Positions 45,510 to 54,491 of a stretch of DNA of 64,000 nt are shown here, in pieces. The stretch's first letter is position 1. Each line of letters begins with the position of its first letter. The notes below the pieces were generated by a model. It searched no databases and was not told where the DNA came from. It worked only from the letters and a program-made list of their open reading frames with translations. Origin of the DNA: Knufia peltigerae (taxonomy: Eukaryota > Ascomycota > Eurotiomycetes > Chaetothyriales > Trichomeriaceae); NCBI GenBank assembly GCA_030247855.1, contig JAPDRN010000077.1:1-64000 (forward strand). The letters run 5' to 3'. The position numbers and the translations under genes are program-made.

Positions 45510-47054
45510 CTACGCCACGGCCCTGCCCCTTTGCCATGCGTCCGGCGCCGCTTTGCAGTAGCGCTCGATGAAGTCCGCCTGCGAGGGCATCTTCGCCACC
45601 GCTTCCTGCACCGGCTTGCGGAGTCGATTCAACAGCGTGCGCAGGTCCGCATCGCCGATGGCCCGGGCAAGCGGGTGCGGCGGTCCCGGCTGGATGCCTT
45701 GGCCCATCAGCACGCTGGTCCAGGAGTCGACCCGGAACAGCTCGCCAGGGTCCTGCCAGGCATGGGCACGCTCGCGCCACGCGCGCAGGCGGAGCTGCAG
45801 CGATTCAGGCAGCGCCATCTCGCGACAGGCCTTCCACATCGGCTCGTCGCGCTGGTTGGCGTGGTAATGCAGGATGATGAAATCGCGCACGTGCTCCATC
45901 TCCTGGCGGCTCACGTCGTTGTACAGCGCCACCAGCGAAGGGGTAATGCCGTCGGATGGGAACAGCTGGATCAGGCGCACCACGGCGCTGATGGTCAGGT
46001 GGATGCTGGTCGATTCCAGTGGCTCGATGAAGCCACTGGCCAGCCCCAGGGCCACCACGTTCCTGTTCCAGGCCTGCAACCGACGTCCGCTGCGGAACGG
46101 CACCAGCCAGGGATCGCGCAGCGGTCGTCCGTCGACATCACGCAGCAGCTTGGCCTGCGCCTCGTCATCGGACATGTGGCGGCTGGAGAACACCAGCCCG
46201 CAGCCGACCCGGTGCTGCAGCGCGATGTGCCAGCGCCACCCGGCCTCGTGCGCGATGGCACGGGTGTAGGGCACCGGCGGCGCGGTCGAGTCGGTCTGCA
46301 CGGCAACGGCGCGATCACTGGGCAACCATTCGTTCCAGTCTTCATAGCCGCTATGCAGGGTCTGCTCGGTCAACAAGCCACGGAAGCCCGTGCAGTCGAT
46401 GAACAGATCGCCTTCGATGACCTGCCCGTCGTCCAGCACCAGCGCCGCAACCGAACCGTCATGGGGATGCTGGCGGACTTCGCGGATCTTGCCTTCCACC
46501 CGCCGCAGGCCGTTTGCTTCGGCCTTGCCGCGCAGGAACCTGGCATAGAGCCCGGCGTCGAAATGGTAGGCGTAGTTGACTTGGGGCTGGGTCTGCAGCG
46601 AGAACCTGTCGGCCAGGGAAGCGGCGCTTTCCAGGCAGAAGTCGCCCAGCTCGGAGGGCATGCCGCGGCGCAGGCTGTCCAGCCAGAAGTGATGGAACGG
46701 CGTGGCCCAAGTGCCCTGCCCTATCGTGCCGAAAGGATGGATGAAGCGTTCACCGGGGCGACGCCAGTTCTCGAATGAGATCGACAGCTTGAACGTGCCA
46801 GCGACCTCACGCAGGAACTCCTGCTCGTCGATCTGCAGGAAACGGTGGAACGTGCGGATGGGCGGCACGGTGGATTCGCCCACACCCACGGTCCCGATCT
46901 GCTCGGACTCCACCAGGGTGATGTCCAGCTGTTGGCGGAACTGGTGTGCCAGTGCGCAGCCGGCCAACCAGCCGGCGGTACCGCCACCGGCGATCACCAC
47001 TCTCCGGATCGACCCTTGTGTAGTGTCCGCAGCGTTCAATGCGATGCTCCTCAT
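45510..47054 (-). CDS. Tryptophan-halogenase family flavoprotein
   Basis: A 514-residue FAD protein of the tryptophan 7-halogenase family. GGGTAGW near residue 23, the catalytic-Lys region GVGESTVPP, and GWRWHIALQHR in place of WxWxIP are visible; the last differs from true halogenases (IP becomes IA), so halogenation is doubtful. Such genes recur in Xanthomonadaceae and Caulobacterales beside TonB receptors for plant sugars, with SapC and JmjC/cupin genes, with no known reaction. ATG overlaps the cupin stop. Last gene before the xyl-box; a role in receptor maturation or oligosaccharide modification is inference. Confidence 0.9.
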   Translation of the reverse strand: MRSIALNAADTTQGSIRRVVIAGGGTAGWLAGCALAHQFRQQLDITLVESEQIGTVGVGESTVPPIRTFHRFLQIDEQEFLREVAGTFKLSISFENWRRPGERFIHPFGTIGQGTWATPFHHFWLDSLRRGMPSELGDFCLESAASLADRFSLQTQPQVNYAYHFDAGLYARFLRGKAEANGLRRVEGKIREVRQHPHDGSVAALVLDDGQVIEGDLFIDCTGFRGLLTEQTLHSGYEDWNEWLPSDRAVAVQTDSTAPPVPYTRAIAHEAGWRWHIALQHRVGCGLVFSSRHMSDDEAQAKLLRDVDGRPLRDPWLVPFRSGRRLQAWNRNVVALGLASGFIEPLESTSIHLTISAVVRLIQLFPSDGITPSLVALYNDVSRQEMEHVRDFIILHYHANQRDEPMWKACREMALPESLQLRLRAWRERAHAWQDPGELFRVDSWTSVLMGQGIQPGPPHPLARAIGDADLRTLLNRLRKPVQEAVAKMPSQADFIERYCKAAPDAWQRGRAVA

Positions 47055-48073
47055 CAGCGGTTGAGTCGACCCAGCAGGTGGGCGCGCATGCGCCGCGCCT
47101 GCGTCTCGTCGAACGGTGCCAGCTCACCCCGGGCCGCTTCGGGCAGGTGTTGCCCTGCCTGCTCGCCGGGACCAAACACGTAGTACTGGAAGATCCTTGC
47201 CCAGGCCTGCTTCTCGCGCGCCGGTAGATCGCGCAGCGCCCACATCGCATGCTGCAGCGCCGGCAGGGGTGAGCCGAGATGACCCGGCGCACTGCGCCAC
47301 CAGTAGTTCACCAGCACGTTGAACGGTTCCAGGCTGCGCACGTGGTGCCACCACAGGCCCGGGATGAAGATGGCATCCCCAGGTTCAAGCGTGGCGGTCT
47401 GCGCGCTTGCCATGGCATCACGGAAGCGCGGATGGCGGTCGAAGTCCGGCTGGTCGACATCCACCACGCTGACCACCTGCCCACCCGGGGTGGGCTCCAT
47501 CGGCCCCGGGTAGAGGTTGTCGATCTGCGCCGGCGGAAACAGGGTGAAGCGGCGCCGGCCCACCGCGCAGCACGCCAGGTTGTCCGGAATGTCGTAATGG
47601 CAGGAGGCCGTCACCCGGTTGCCGACCCAGATGCTGGCCGAAGCATCGATGCCCTGCCCGGCCAGTCCGGCGTCGTTGTGCTGCGCGAACCCGGGCAGCG
47701 CACGCGCGATCAGCAACGAAGCGACGTAATAGGTGGGCGGGCTCGGCGAATCGAGGTGGTCGGCGATTGCGTCCAGCACCTCCGTCAGCAGGCCACGCCG
47801 GACCTCGAAGTTCAAGCGGGTGAAGTCCGCGTTGTAGAACGGACGCCCTTCGATCTCGGGGCCACCGAAGGAATAGGGAACAGGCACGCCTGCGTCGAAA
47901 CCCCGCAGGTAGGCCATGGCCTCCTGCAGGGAACGCGACCCGGCCTGCACCAATGCCCAGTCGCGCGCGATGCCGCGCAGCACCACCGGTTCGCCGGCAG
48001 CCACCAGCGTCTGCAGCGGCAGCGCCGTGGGATCCAGGCCTTCCAGTGTGCGCATGGCGACGCCGTCCAGCAC
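47054..48073 (-). CDS. JmjC/cupin-like protein
   Basis: A 339-residue protein with a cupin-8/JmjC-type double-stranded beta-helix, possibly an Fe(II)/2-oxoglutarate oxygenase. Putative iron ligands are the His/Asp of SCHYDIPDN and the distal His in WWHHVRS. ATG-less start: GTG 48073 with AGGAA seven bases before; ATG 48055 is alternative. Sits between SapC and halogenase with overlaps, part of the TonB-receptor accessory block. Substrate unknown, hydroxylation of a protein or sugar is inference. Confidence 0.88.
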   Translation of the reverse strand: MLDGVAMRTLEGLDPTALPLQTLVAAGEPVVLRGIARDWALVQAGSRSLQEAMAYLRGFDAGVPVPYSFGGPEIEGRPFYNADFTRLNFEVRRGLLTEVLDAIADHLDSPSPPTYYVASLLIARALPGFAQHNDAGLAGQGIDASASIWVGNRVTASCHYDIPDNLACCAVGRRRFTLFPPAQIDNLYPGPMEPTPGGQVVSVVDVDQPDFDRHPRFRDAMASAQTATLEPGDAIFIPGLWWHHVRSLEPFNVLVNYWWRSAPGHLGSPLPALQHAMWALRDLPAREKQAWARIFQYYVFGPGEQAGQHLPEAARGELAPFDETQARRMRAHLLGRLNR

Positions 48074-48076
48074 CGG

Positions 48077-48835
48077 TCAGTTCCTGCCGGCCGCGACGGC
48101 GGTATCCGCTGCGCGCAGGCGTCGCTGCTTCTCGGCGATCAGGCGGCGCATGTTGTGCAGCGATGCCAGCATCAGATAGGCACCTTCCAGGTAGCCGGCG
48201 CGGTTGAGTTCGGCCAGAGCTGCACCCTCCAGCAGCGTCAGGCGGTCACGGTCGATCGCGTGCAGGCCGTTGACACCGACCCGATGCTCCGGGTCGATCC
48301 GCACGTCCAGCGTGATCGGTTGGATCAGCCCGTTCGCATCGAACATGGCGAACATGTCCGCGGCAAAGGCATGACCGTCGTGGATGCCGCGCAGTACGCC
48401 GGCAACGTGATCGAGATAGGGCGAATTCCCCCCTTGCGGCAGGAACACCGGCTCACCCTGCATGGTGGTCACGCGCGGATGATCCAGATCCACGTGCAAC
48501 ACTGCTTCCCGAGTAGGTACGCCATCGATGCGGCTCTCCTGGAAGCCGATCAGGAACGGCCCTTTGGCCGCCGCCCCGGGCAGATAGGAGGCATTCCAGC
48601 GACCGTCCTGCAGGAACAGGTTTTCATGCTGTTCGAACCCCAGCAGGACCACCGCCTGCCAGCCGCCCGTGGCGGGGTCCTTGCGCAGGAAGATGGGATA
48701 TTCCCGCTGCAGTTCGGCGAACTCGCTCGGATAGGCCGGCACCAAACCCACCGCGTCGCCGAACTCGGCGCCGAAGCCGGTGGCCACACGCAGGTCCCGA
48801 TGGGCAATGTTGTTGAGCATTTCGTAACGCGACAT
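48077..48835 (-). CDS. SapC family protein
   Basis: A 252-residue SapC-type protein, common downstream of TonB receptors in Xanthomonadaceae and Caulobacter, with no established activity (name from a Campylobacter S-layer gene). Visible motifs: YPIFLRKDPATGGWQAVVLLGFEQHENLFL and LDVRIDPEHRVGVNGLHAIDRDRL. ATG 48835 follows GGACAAC. Preceded by a hairpin behind the receptor gene and separated from the cupin gene by three bases. Part of the receptor operon. Confidence 0.9.
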   Translation of the reverse strand: MSRYEMLNNIAHRDLRVATGFGAEFGDAVGLVPAYPSEFAELQREYPIFLRKDPATGGWQAVVLLGFEQHENLFLQDGRWNASYLPGAAAKGPFLIGFQESRIDGVPTREAVLHVDLDHPRVTTMQGEPVFLPQGGNSPYLDHVAGVLRGIHDGHAFAADMFAMFDANGLIQPITLDVRIDPEHRVGVNGLHAIDRDRLTLLEGAALAELNRAGYLEGAYLMLASLHNMRRLIAEKQRRLRAADTAVAAGRN

Positions 48836-48866
48836 GGTGTTGTCCAATCCGTCAGCAGCCTTGAAC

Positions 48867-48894
48867 GGGTGCCGCTGCCGTGGCAGCGGCACCC
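48867..48894. promoter_or_regulatory. Long hairpin between the TonB receptor gene and sapC
   Basis: 13-bp arms GGGTGCCGCTGCC and their complement with a 2-nt centre (functionally a smaller loop), seven bases past the receptor stop. It has no U-tract, so it looks like an mRNA-stabilising or partial attenuation element that keeps receptor levels above those of the downstream genes; that role is inference. Confidence 0.75.
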
Positions 48895-48900
48895 CACGGT

Positions 48901-51900
48901 TCAGAACCTGTAACGCACACCCAGCATGTAACGCGGGCTCTGGTCAGCCAGCTTCACGATCATCTGCGAGGTACGCGAACGCCAGCGCACGTCCTCACCG
49001 GTCAGGTTGATCGCCTCCAGGCCGAACGACCAGTGGTCATCCAGGGTGTAGTTCACGCTGAGATCCCACTGTTCGTACGCCTCCACATAGTACGGATTGC
49101 GGCTGGCTCCCTGGTTGGCCAGGATCAGGTACTGGTCACGCCAGTTCCACGCCAGTCGTACCGACCAACCGTACTTCTCGTACATCAGCATCGCATTGGC
49201 CGTGTCGCTCAGTCCCGTGAGCGAGAACTGGTCGATGCCCGGGTCGCCTGCGTTGTTGAAGCCCACATCCCCATTGACCAGGGTGTAGTTGGCCAGGATG
49301 CCGAAGCCGGTATCGCCGAAGAAGTATTGCCCCCCCAGTTCCCAGCCGTGGAGCTTGGCCTTGTTCTGGTTGATGGGACGATTGACGTTGAACTGGTACA
49401 GCGGATCGCCGGCCGTACCGTACAGGTCGTAGGCTGCTTCAGTGGCCAGCACCTGGGCGTCGGTACCGTTGTAGGCGCCCAACCCGGCGGGATTGTTGCG
49501 CAGCAGGGCCAGGGCGGTGAACAGCGAGGTGTCATTGGCCGAGCACGCCGCCGCATTGGCAGCGCCGACCTGTGTGACGCAGGCGCCGCTGGTGAGGAAG
49601 GCCAGCGCCGCCTGCGCATCCGGACCGGCAGTAGGATCGCGCAGGCCGTACAGATTCTCCTGGACAATGGTGTTGCCGACGAAATTGTCGACCGATTTGT
49701 TCCAGTAGGTCAGCGAGACGTAGCTTGCATCGGCGAAATACCACTCCAGCGCCAGATCCAGGTTGTCCGATTCCAGCGGTTTCAGCTGCGGGTTCTGTGC
49801 GGTACCGCTGGCCCGCGAGGACGGATCGATGAGGACCGAGCCGAACGGCTGCTGGGCGGTCGGGCCGGCATACAGGTTGCCGATCGGCGCGCGTGCGATG
49901 CTCTTGCCGAATGAGACACGCCCCTTCAGGTCCTCACGAAGATCAATGCTGAAATCCAGATTGGGCAGGATGTAGCTGTAGCTGTTCTTCTCGGTGAACG
50001 GCTGTTGTTCGTCGGACAACACCACGCGGAAGTCATTGTTGGATTGCCACTCGATGGCTTCCGGGATGGCGATGTTCGAGGTGGAGACAACGTCGGTGGT
50101 TTCATAGCGCACACCCAGGCGGGTATTGGTACGCATGCCGCCCAGCTCACCGTCCAGCTCCACCTGGAAGTAGGCCGACTTCGTCTTCTCTTCCACCAGG
50201 TTGTCGGCGGCGCGCTGCGGGCTCACGCCGAGATTGGCGCCATAGTTGTCCGCCGCCCACTGCGCGAGGCGACCAGCATCGCCGCGCCAGGCGGTGAAGC
50301 TGTTGGCATTGAAGTCGTTGAACAACCCGACAATGTTGACCGGCTGCAGCAGGTCCATCAGCCCGCTGGCAACATCCCCGTCAACATTGGCCACGCCCCA
50401 GTCGCCCAGCGTGTTGTAGTTCTCCGCGGCCTGGATGCGGTGGGTGGTCTGCTTGCTCGAGTCCACGCCAAACTGGAAGCGCCCCTTGTCGAAGCTCCAC
50501 TCGCCGTCGACGCGCCCCTGCTTGATCTCGCTGATCTGGGTCTGCGAATTGATGCGCAGCACCTGCGAACCGATTTCGCCCGGCGCGAAGCCCGGGTTGA
50601 CCACGCCGTTGGTCTTGGCGATCGCATCGGCCGTGCTCGGGTACCAGACCTGGGTGCCCACCGGCAGGCCGTTGTTGAAGTTCATTTCCTGCACCCATGA
50701 CCCGCCGCAATGCGGCCCGGTGGTGCAGTTGTTGGTACCGGCGATGCTGCTGAAGATCGATCCGCCCCCGGTGAGTGGATCGTTCGGCCGGCTTTCGTTC
50801 TTCGAGTTGTGCGCATCGAAGGTCAGCTTGAACCGGTCGGTGACGTTCCACAACGCATTGAAGCCGAGCGATCCCAGCTTGTACTTCTGCATGCTGCGCT
50901 GCTGTTCGAGACCGAAATCCTTGGTCCCCGCCACTTCGCGGATATAGATCGGCGTTGCGACCGCACCGCTGGTGTCGAACGTGACATCGGTGTAGTTGCT
51001 GTTCTGCAGCCACATGCCCTGTTCGCCACGATTCTCAGTGATCTCGTTGGTCGAATAGGTGTAGTCGAGGGTAAGGGTCACCGCGTCGGTCGGTGCGAAC
51101 TGTAGCACCGCCTGGCCATTGACGCGCTCCCGCTCGAACTCGGAGAACGCATAGCGCAGGTCGTTCGGACGCCCGTACAGCGCGCCCACCGCAGGTGCAT
51201 TGACCACGTTCGGATTGCCGGGCAGCGTGCCGGTCCACGGCTGGATGTTCCAGTAGTTGTTGGTGGCCTGTACCGAACCACCCTTGCGCTTCTGGTAGCT
51301 CGCACTCACGCCAACGCCGAAGGTCTTTTCCGGGTTGCTGTAGCTGAAGATGCCGGACAGTTCCGGCGTCAGGTCGTCGCCGAATGGCTGGCTGCGGTCG
51401 GAGACAGCCTTCGCCCCGGCACTGGCGACGATGCCCTCGTGGTCAAACGGGCGCGAGGTCAGGATGTTGATGGTGGCACCGATGCCACCGCTGGGGACAT
51501 TGGCCTGGCTGGTCTTGTAGACCTCGATGCCATTGATGGCTTCAGCGGCCAGCTGGGCGAAGTTGAAGGCACGGGTGCCGCCGTCGACACCACCGATGGC
51601 GACCTGCCCCGACGCACCGAACGCATCGGCGCCGGGCATCTGCCGCCCGTTGAGCGTCACCATGTTGAACTGAGGGCCGAAACCACGCGCCGTTACCTGT
51701 GCGCCCTCACCATCACGGCGCTCGATGGAGATGCCGGTGATGCGCTGCAGGGACTCGGCCAGGTTGGTGTCGGGGAACTTGCCGATGTCCTCCGCACTGA
51801 TCGCATCCACCACACCGGCCGAGTCGCGCTTGATGTCCATGGCCTGGCTGAGGCTGTTGCGGATGCCGGTGACCTGCACGGTGTCCAGCTGTGTCGGGCT

Positions 51901-52032
51901 GGGCGGATTCTGCTGCCCGGCGACGGGTGCCGGTGTTGACGCCTCTTGTGCGAATGCGGGATTGATGACCAGGACGCCACCGACAAAGGTGAACATGGCC
52001 CTGGAAGTGAACTTCGCCAGCGTCCGGCTCAT
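48901..52032 (-). CDS. TonB-dependent receptor for xylan oligosaccharides
   Basis: A 1043-residue outer-membrane receptor. Signal peptide about 1-28, a TonB-box-like LDTVQVTGIRNSL, plug domain with IGKFPDTNLAESLQRITGISIERRDGEGAQVTARGFGP, then a 22-strand barrel ending in the aromatic YRF. ATG 52032 has GGAGGG seven bases before. The xyl-box at 52269 lies 237 bp upstream. It should import xylo-oligosaccharides energised by TonB. Leader of the receptor/SapC/cupin/halogenase operon, divergent from lacI 2. Confidence 0.94.
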   Translation of the reverse strand: MSRTLAKFTSRAMFTFVGGVLVINPAFAQEASTPAPVAGQQNPPSPTQLDTVQVTGIRNSLSQAMDIKRDSAGVVDAISAEDIGKFPDTNLAESLQRITGISIERRDGEGAQVTARGFGPQFNMVTLNGRQMPGADAFGASGQVAIGGVDGGTRAFNFAQLAAEAINGIEVYKTSQANVPSGGIGATINILTSRPFDHEGIVASAGAKAVSDRSQPFGDDLTPELSGIFSYSNPEKTFGVGVSASYQKRKGGSVQATNNYWNIQPWTGTLPGNPNVVNAPAVGALYGRPNDLRYAFSEFERERVNGQAVLQFAPTDAVTLTLDYTYSTNEITENRGEQGMWLQNSNYTDVTFDTSGAVATPIYIREVAGTKDFGLEQQRSMQKYKLGSLGFNALWNVTDRFKLTFDAHNSKNESRPNDPLTGGGSIFSSIAGTNNCTTGPHCGGSWVQEMNFNNGLPVGTQVWYPSTADAIAKTNGVVNPGFAPGEIGSQVLRINSQTQISEIKQGRVDGEWSFDKGRFQFGVDSSKQTTHRIQAAENYNTLGDWGVANVDGDVASGLMDLLQPVNIVGLFNDFNANSFTAWRGDAGRLAQWAADNYGANLGVSPQRAADNLVEEKTKSAYFQVELDGELGGMRTNTRLGVRYETTDVVSTSNIAIPEAIEWQSNNDFRVVLSDEQQPFTEKNSYSYILPNLDFSIDLREDLKGRVSFGKSIARAPIGNLYAGPTAQQPFGSVLIDPSSRASGTAQNPQLKPLESDNLDLALEWYFADASYVSLTYWNKSVDNFVGNTIVQENLYGLRDPTAGPDAQAALAFLTSGACVTQVGAANAAACSANDTSLFTALALLRNNPAGLGAYNGTDAQVLATEAAYDLYGTAGDPLYQFNVNRPINQNKAKLHGWELGGQYFFGDTGFGILANYTLVNGDVGFNNAGDPGIDQFSLTGLSDTANAMLMYEKYGWSVRLAWNWRDQYLILANQGASRNPYYVEAYEQWDLSVNYTLDDHWSFGLEAINLTGEDVRWRSRTSQMIVKLADQSPRYMLGVRYRF

Positions 52033-52234
52033 CGACGAGCCCTCCAGCCTGGGGTACGACGGAAAGTAGCAGCGCTCATGACTCTCCCCTCTGACATACG
52101 ATCGAATGGAGTACCGCCCCTTCTGGGGGCACGTACGGGCGACGCCCGTCTTCCACACCGAACATCGCAGTGCGCTTTGCACCCACTGCGACTCAAACTC
52201 GCTTTCAGACCTGCCGGAACAGCCGCGCGGTAAA

Positions 52235-52242
52235 GGGGGGGG
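52235..52242. repeat. G8 homopolymer in the TonB receptor leader
   Basis: Eight consecutive G in the region between the xyl-box and the TonB receptor start. Such tracts can slip. Confidence 0.7.
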
Positions 52243-52268
52243 CATCCGCTGGCCTTACACCGGCTCAG

Positions 52269-52282
52269 TGGTAGCGCTACCA
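52269..52282. promoter_or_regulatory. xyl-box operator between TonB receptor and lacI 2
   Basis: TGGTAGCGCTACCA, a perfect 14-bp palindrome, 237 bp before the receptor start and 72 bp before the lacI start. It matches the Xanthomonas xyl-box pattern. Confidence 0.85.
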
Positions 52283-52353
52283 TCGCGTCACGGCGCAGAC
52301 TACTCATCCGCAATCGCGCTTGTCATCATGCAGCGCAGCAAAGGAATCCAGCC

Positions 52354-53475
52354 TTGAAAAACGGCCATAAAGCGGTCCGTCGAAAAGCAAGCGCGATCAC
52401 CATCGATGACGTCGCTGCCCATGCAGGTGTGTCCGCCATGACGGTGTCACGCGTCATCAACGGTCATGCCGGGGTACGCGAAGGCAACCGCGAACGCGTC
52501 CTGCGCAGCGTGCTGGCACTGGACTACCGGCCCAACCCCGCTGCCTCCGCCCTGGCCGCGGCGCAGCACACCTGCATCGCCCTGATCTACACCAACCCCA
52601 GCTCCAGCTACCTGCGCGAACTGCTGGTCGGCGCGCTGCGCGGTTCCACCCGGTCGGCGGCGCAGCTGGTCATCGCTGCCTGGGATGAGCTGGGCACCCC
52701 GGCGCGTCGCGAGGCGGCACGGCAACTCGCCACCACCGTGGCAGGCGTGATTCTTCCGCCGCCGCTGTGTGAATCGAAGGACATCGTCGAGGTATTCGTC
52801 AACGCGGGCATTCCCGTCGTCTCCATCGCGTCCAGCCGCTTCAGCGACAGGATCTCCTGCGTGCGCATCGACGACCGCCAGGCCAGCCATGACATGGTGA
52901 CGCACCTCATCGCCCACGGGCATACCCGCATCGGCTACATCAAGGGCGACCCGAACCAGACCGCCAGCGCGCACCGCTGGCAGGGCTACCGGGATGCACT
53001 GGCCAACGCCGGCATCGGCTACGACGACGCGCTCGTGCAACCCGGCTGCTTCACCTACCGTTCCGGACTGGAGGCAGCCGAGCGGCTGCTGGCCCAGGTC
53101 CCGCCACCCAGTGCGATCTTCGCCAGCAACGATGACATGGCATCGGCGGTTGTTTCAGTGGCCCACCGTCGCGGCCTGCAGGTGCCGGGGGATCTTTCGG
53201 TGGTGGGCTTCGACGACACCTCCGCCGCAACAATGGTGTGGCCGGAACTGACCACCATCCATCAGCCGGTCGCAGAGATGGCGGACAACGCAATAGACAT
53301 CCTGCTACGGGAAATGCGCCGCCCCGCTTCTTGCAGACGCGCCACCGTCAACCATGTGCTTGCACACCAGTTGATCACGCGCGCCTCGGTATCGACACCG
53401 CAGTTGTCCTCTGGACTCCGGGCATCCCGGATCGCAACGCGGCAAGCCCCGGACATCGATGGACAAGGGGGCTGA
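52354..53475 (+). CDS. xylR: LacI-family regulator (XylR) of the xylose/TonB block
   Basis: A 373-residue LacI repressor with headpiece ITIDDVAAHAGVSAMTVSRVINGH and sensor domain similar to the regulator at 37474-38532. TTG 52354 has AAGGA eight bases before it; there is no better start. The C-terminal tail after the sensor is longer than in the paralogue. With a xyl-box on its own promoter it probably represses itself, the TonB receptor operon and the xylB run, released by xylose or a xylo-oligosaccharide. Two repressors with related DNA-binding helices may share operators. Confidence 0.92.
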   Translation: MKNGHKAVRRKASAITIDDVAAHAGVSAMTVSRVINGHAGVREGNRERVLRSVLALDYRPNPAASALAAAQHTCIALIYTNPSSSYLRELLVGALRGSTRSAAQLVIAAWDELGTPARREAARQLATTVAGVILPPPLCESKDIVEVFVNAGIPVVSIASSRFSDRISCVRIDDRQASHDMVTHLIAHGHTRIGYIKGDPNQTASAHRWQGYRDALANAGIGYDDALVQPGCFTYRSGLEAAERLLAQVPPPSAIFASNDDMASAVVSVAHRRGLQVPGDLSVVGFDDTSAATMVWPELTTIHQPVAEMADNAIDILLREMRRPASCRRATVNHVLAHQLITRASVSTPQLSSGLRASRIATRQAPDIDGQGG

Positions 53476-53500
53476 AGCACCCACTCCGGTCCCGGTCGGC

Positions 53501-53989
53501 CTACAGCCGACGCATCATCAGCTGGGCCGAGCCTGGGCACAGTCCACTGAACTGCGTCGACGCAGCGATGAATCCAGGTGCTGCATCGCGCGCGACGCAC
53601 TCATAGCCAAGCTGCTCGAAGAACGGCGCTGCTGTGGTCGTGAGAAGGAACACGGTCCTGCCACCCGCCGCCTTGGCATGCTGCTCCAGTTCCACCACCA
53701 GTTGCCGCCCCAGGCCCCTGCCCTGCGACATCGGCTGGATCGCCAACGAGCGCAGGAGCACGACGTCGCGGCTCGATTCATAGCCCACACAACCGAGCAG
53801 CTCTCCGTTCAACGACGCTGCCAGAAAGGTGATTGGCCTGCCTGCACGCAGATCCTCCGTAGGCAGGCCGCTGGCTTCCAGCAGGGCCAGCACGTCGGCA
53901 GACAACGCTGTCTCCATCACCCGCATGCGGCAGCCGCCTCTTCGTTCCGGTCCGGCGATCCGCAGCTCATCGTCATCTTTGCGCGGCAT
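53501..53989 (-). CDS. ArsN2-type GNAT acetyltransferase
   Basis: A 162-residue GNAT enzyme resembling arsenic-resistance N-acetyltransferases (ArsN2). The acetyl-CoA loop QGRGLGRQLV, LLEASGLPTEDL near the start and LLTTTAAPFFEQLGYE are visible. The role in arsenical detoxification is inferred from relatives; no ars gene is adjacent and the ArsB-like gene is 30 kb away. Start ATG 53989 is one of several; the site is weak. Convergent with lacI 2; divergent from a small exported protein gene. Confidence 0.82.
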   Translation of the reverse strand: MPRKDDDELRIAGPERRGGCRMRVMETALSADVLALLEASGLPTEDLRAGRPITFLAASLNGELLGCVGYESSRDVVLLRSLAIQPMSQGRGLGRQLVVELEQHAKAAGGRTVFLLTTTAAPFFEQLGYECVARDAAPGFIAASTQFSGLCPGSAQLMMRRL

Positions 53990-54124
53990 GGGCCTCGCGC
54001 CCATTCTCTGGTCTTCGATAGCTTGGCTTGTACCAAACAACGTCAGCCAAGCCAACTGCCGCAACCGGGCACGTGCTGTTAACGCTCCCGCATTATGCTG
54101 AGCGCCTCATTGGACGTCCGCGAG

Positions 54125-54412
54125 ATGCACCCCTTGACCAAGCTGCATACCCTGATGATCGCCGGCTGCCTGTCCGCCTTCAGCCCATTGGCCTTGGCTG
54201 AAACCGTAAACCTGACCAACAGCGCCGAGGGTGCCAACCGCGAGGCCGGCATTGCTGCGGTCAAGAAGAAGTTGCAGGACGCCTGCACTGATCGCAAAGG
54301 CTCCCCCGACACGGCATCGTTCGAAGTGGTCTTTGAGAAGACCAGCAACAACCCGAACGTACCCAAGCCGTACTACGTGGACGGCAAGATGCAGTGCGAG
54401 TTGCCCGGGTGA
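54125..54412 (+). CDS. Small exported hypothetical protein
   Basis: A 95-residue product with a signal peptide (MHPLTKLHTLMIAGCLSAFSPLALA) and a Lys-rich mature part with two cysteines (QDACTDRKG, MQCELPG) that may form a disulfide. No family recognised. Divergent from the GNAT gene. Confidence 0.65.
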   Translation: MHPLTKLHTLMIAGCLSAFSPLALAETVNLTNSAEGANREAGIAAVKKKLQDACTDRKGSPDTASFEVVFEKTSNNPNVPKPYYVDGKMQCELPG

Positions 54413-54491
54413 GCGCGCGGTGTCATCGGCGGCCGTGCCGCCATTACCCCCGCGGCGGCTGCGTGCCGCCCGGGGGGCCGTGCCGGCATCC

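Noticed and set aside
43898..46778. Two long plus-strand frames (440 and 429 codons)
   Set aside because: Antisense to xylB and the halogenase-like gene, both strongly supported.
22755..53989. An arsenic operon (ArsB-like plus ArsN2-like)
   Set aside because: The two genes are 30 kb apart with no arsR, arsC or arsH between them.
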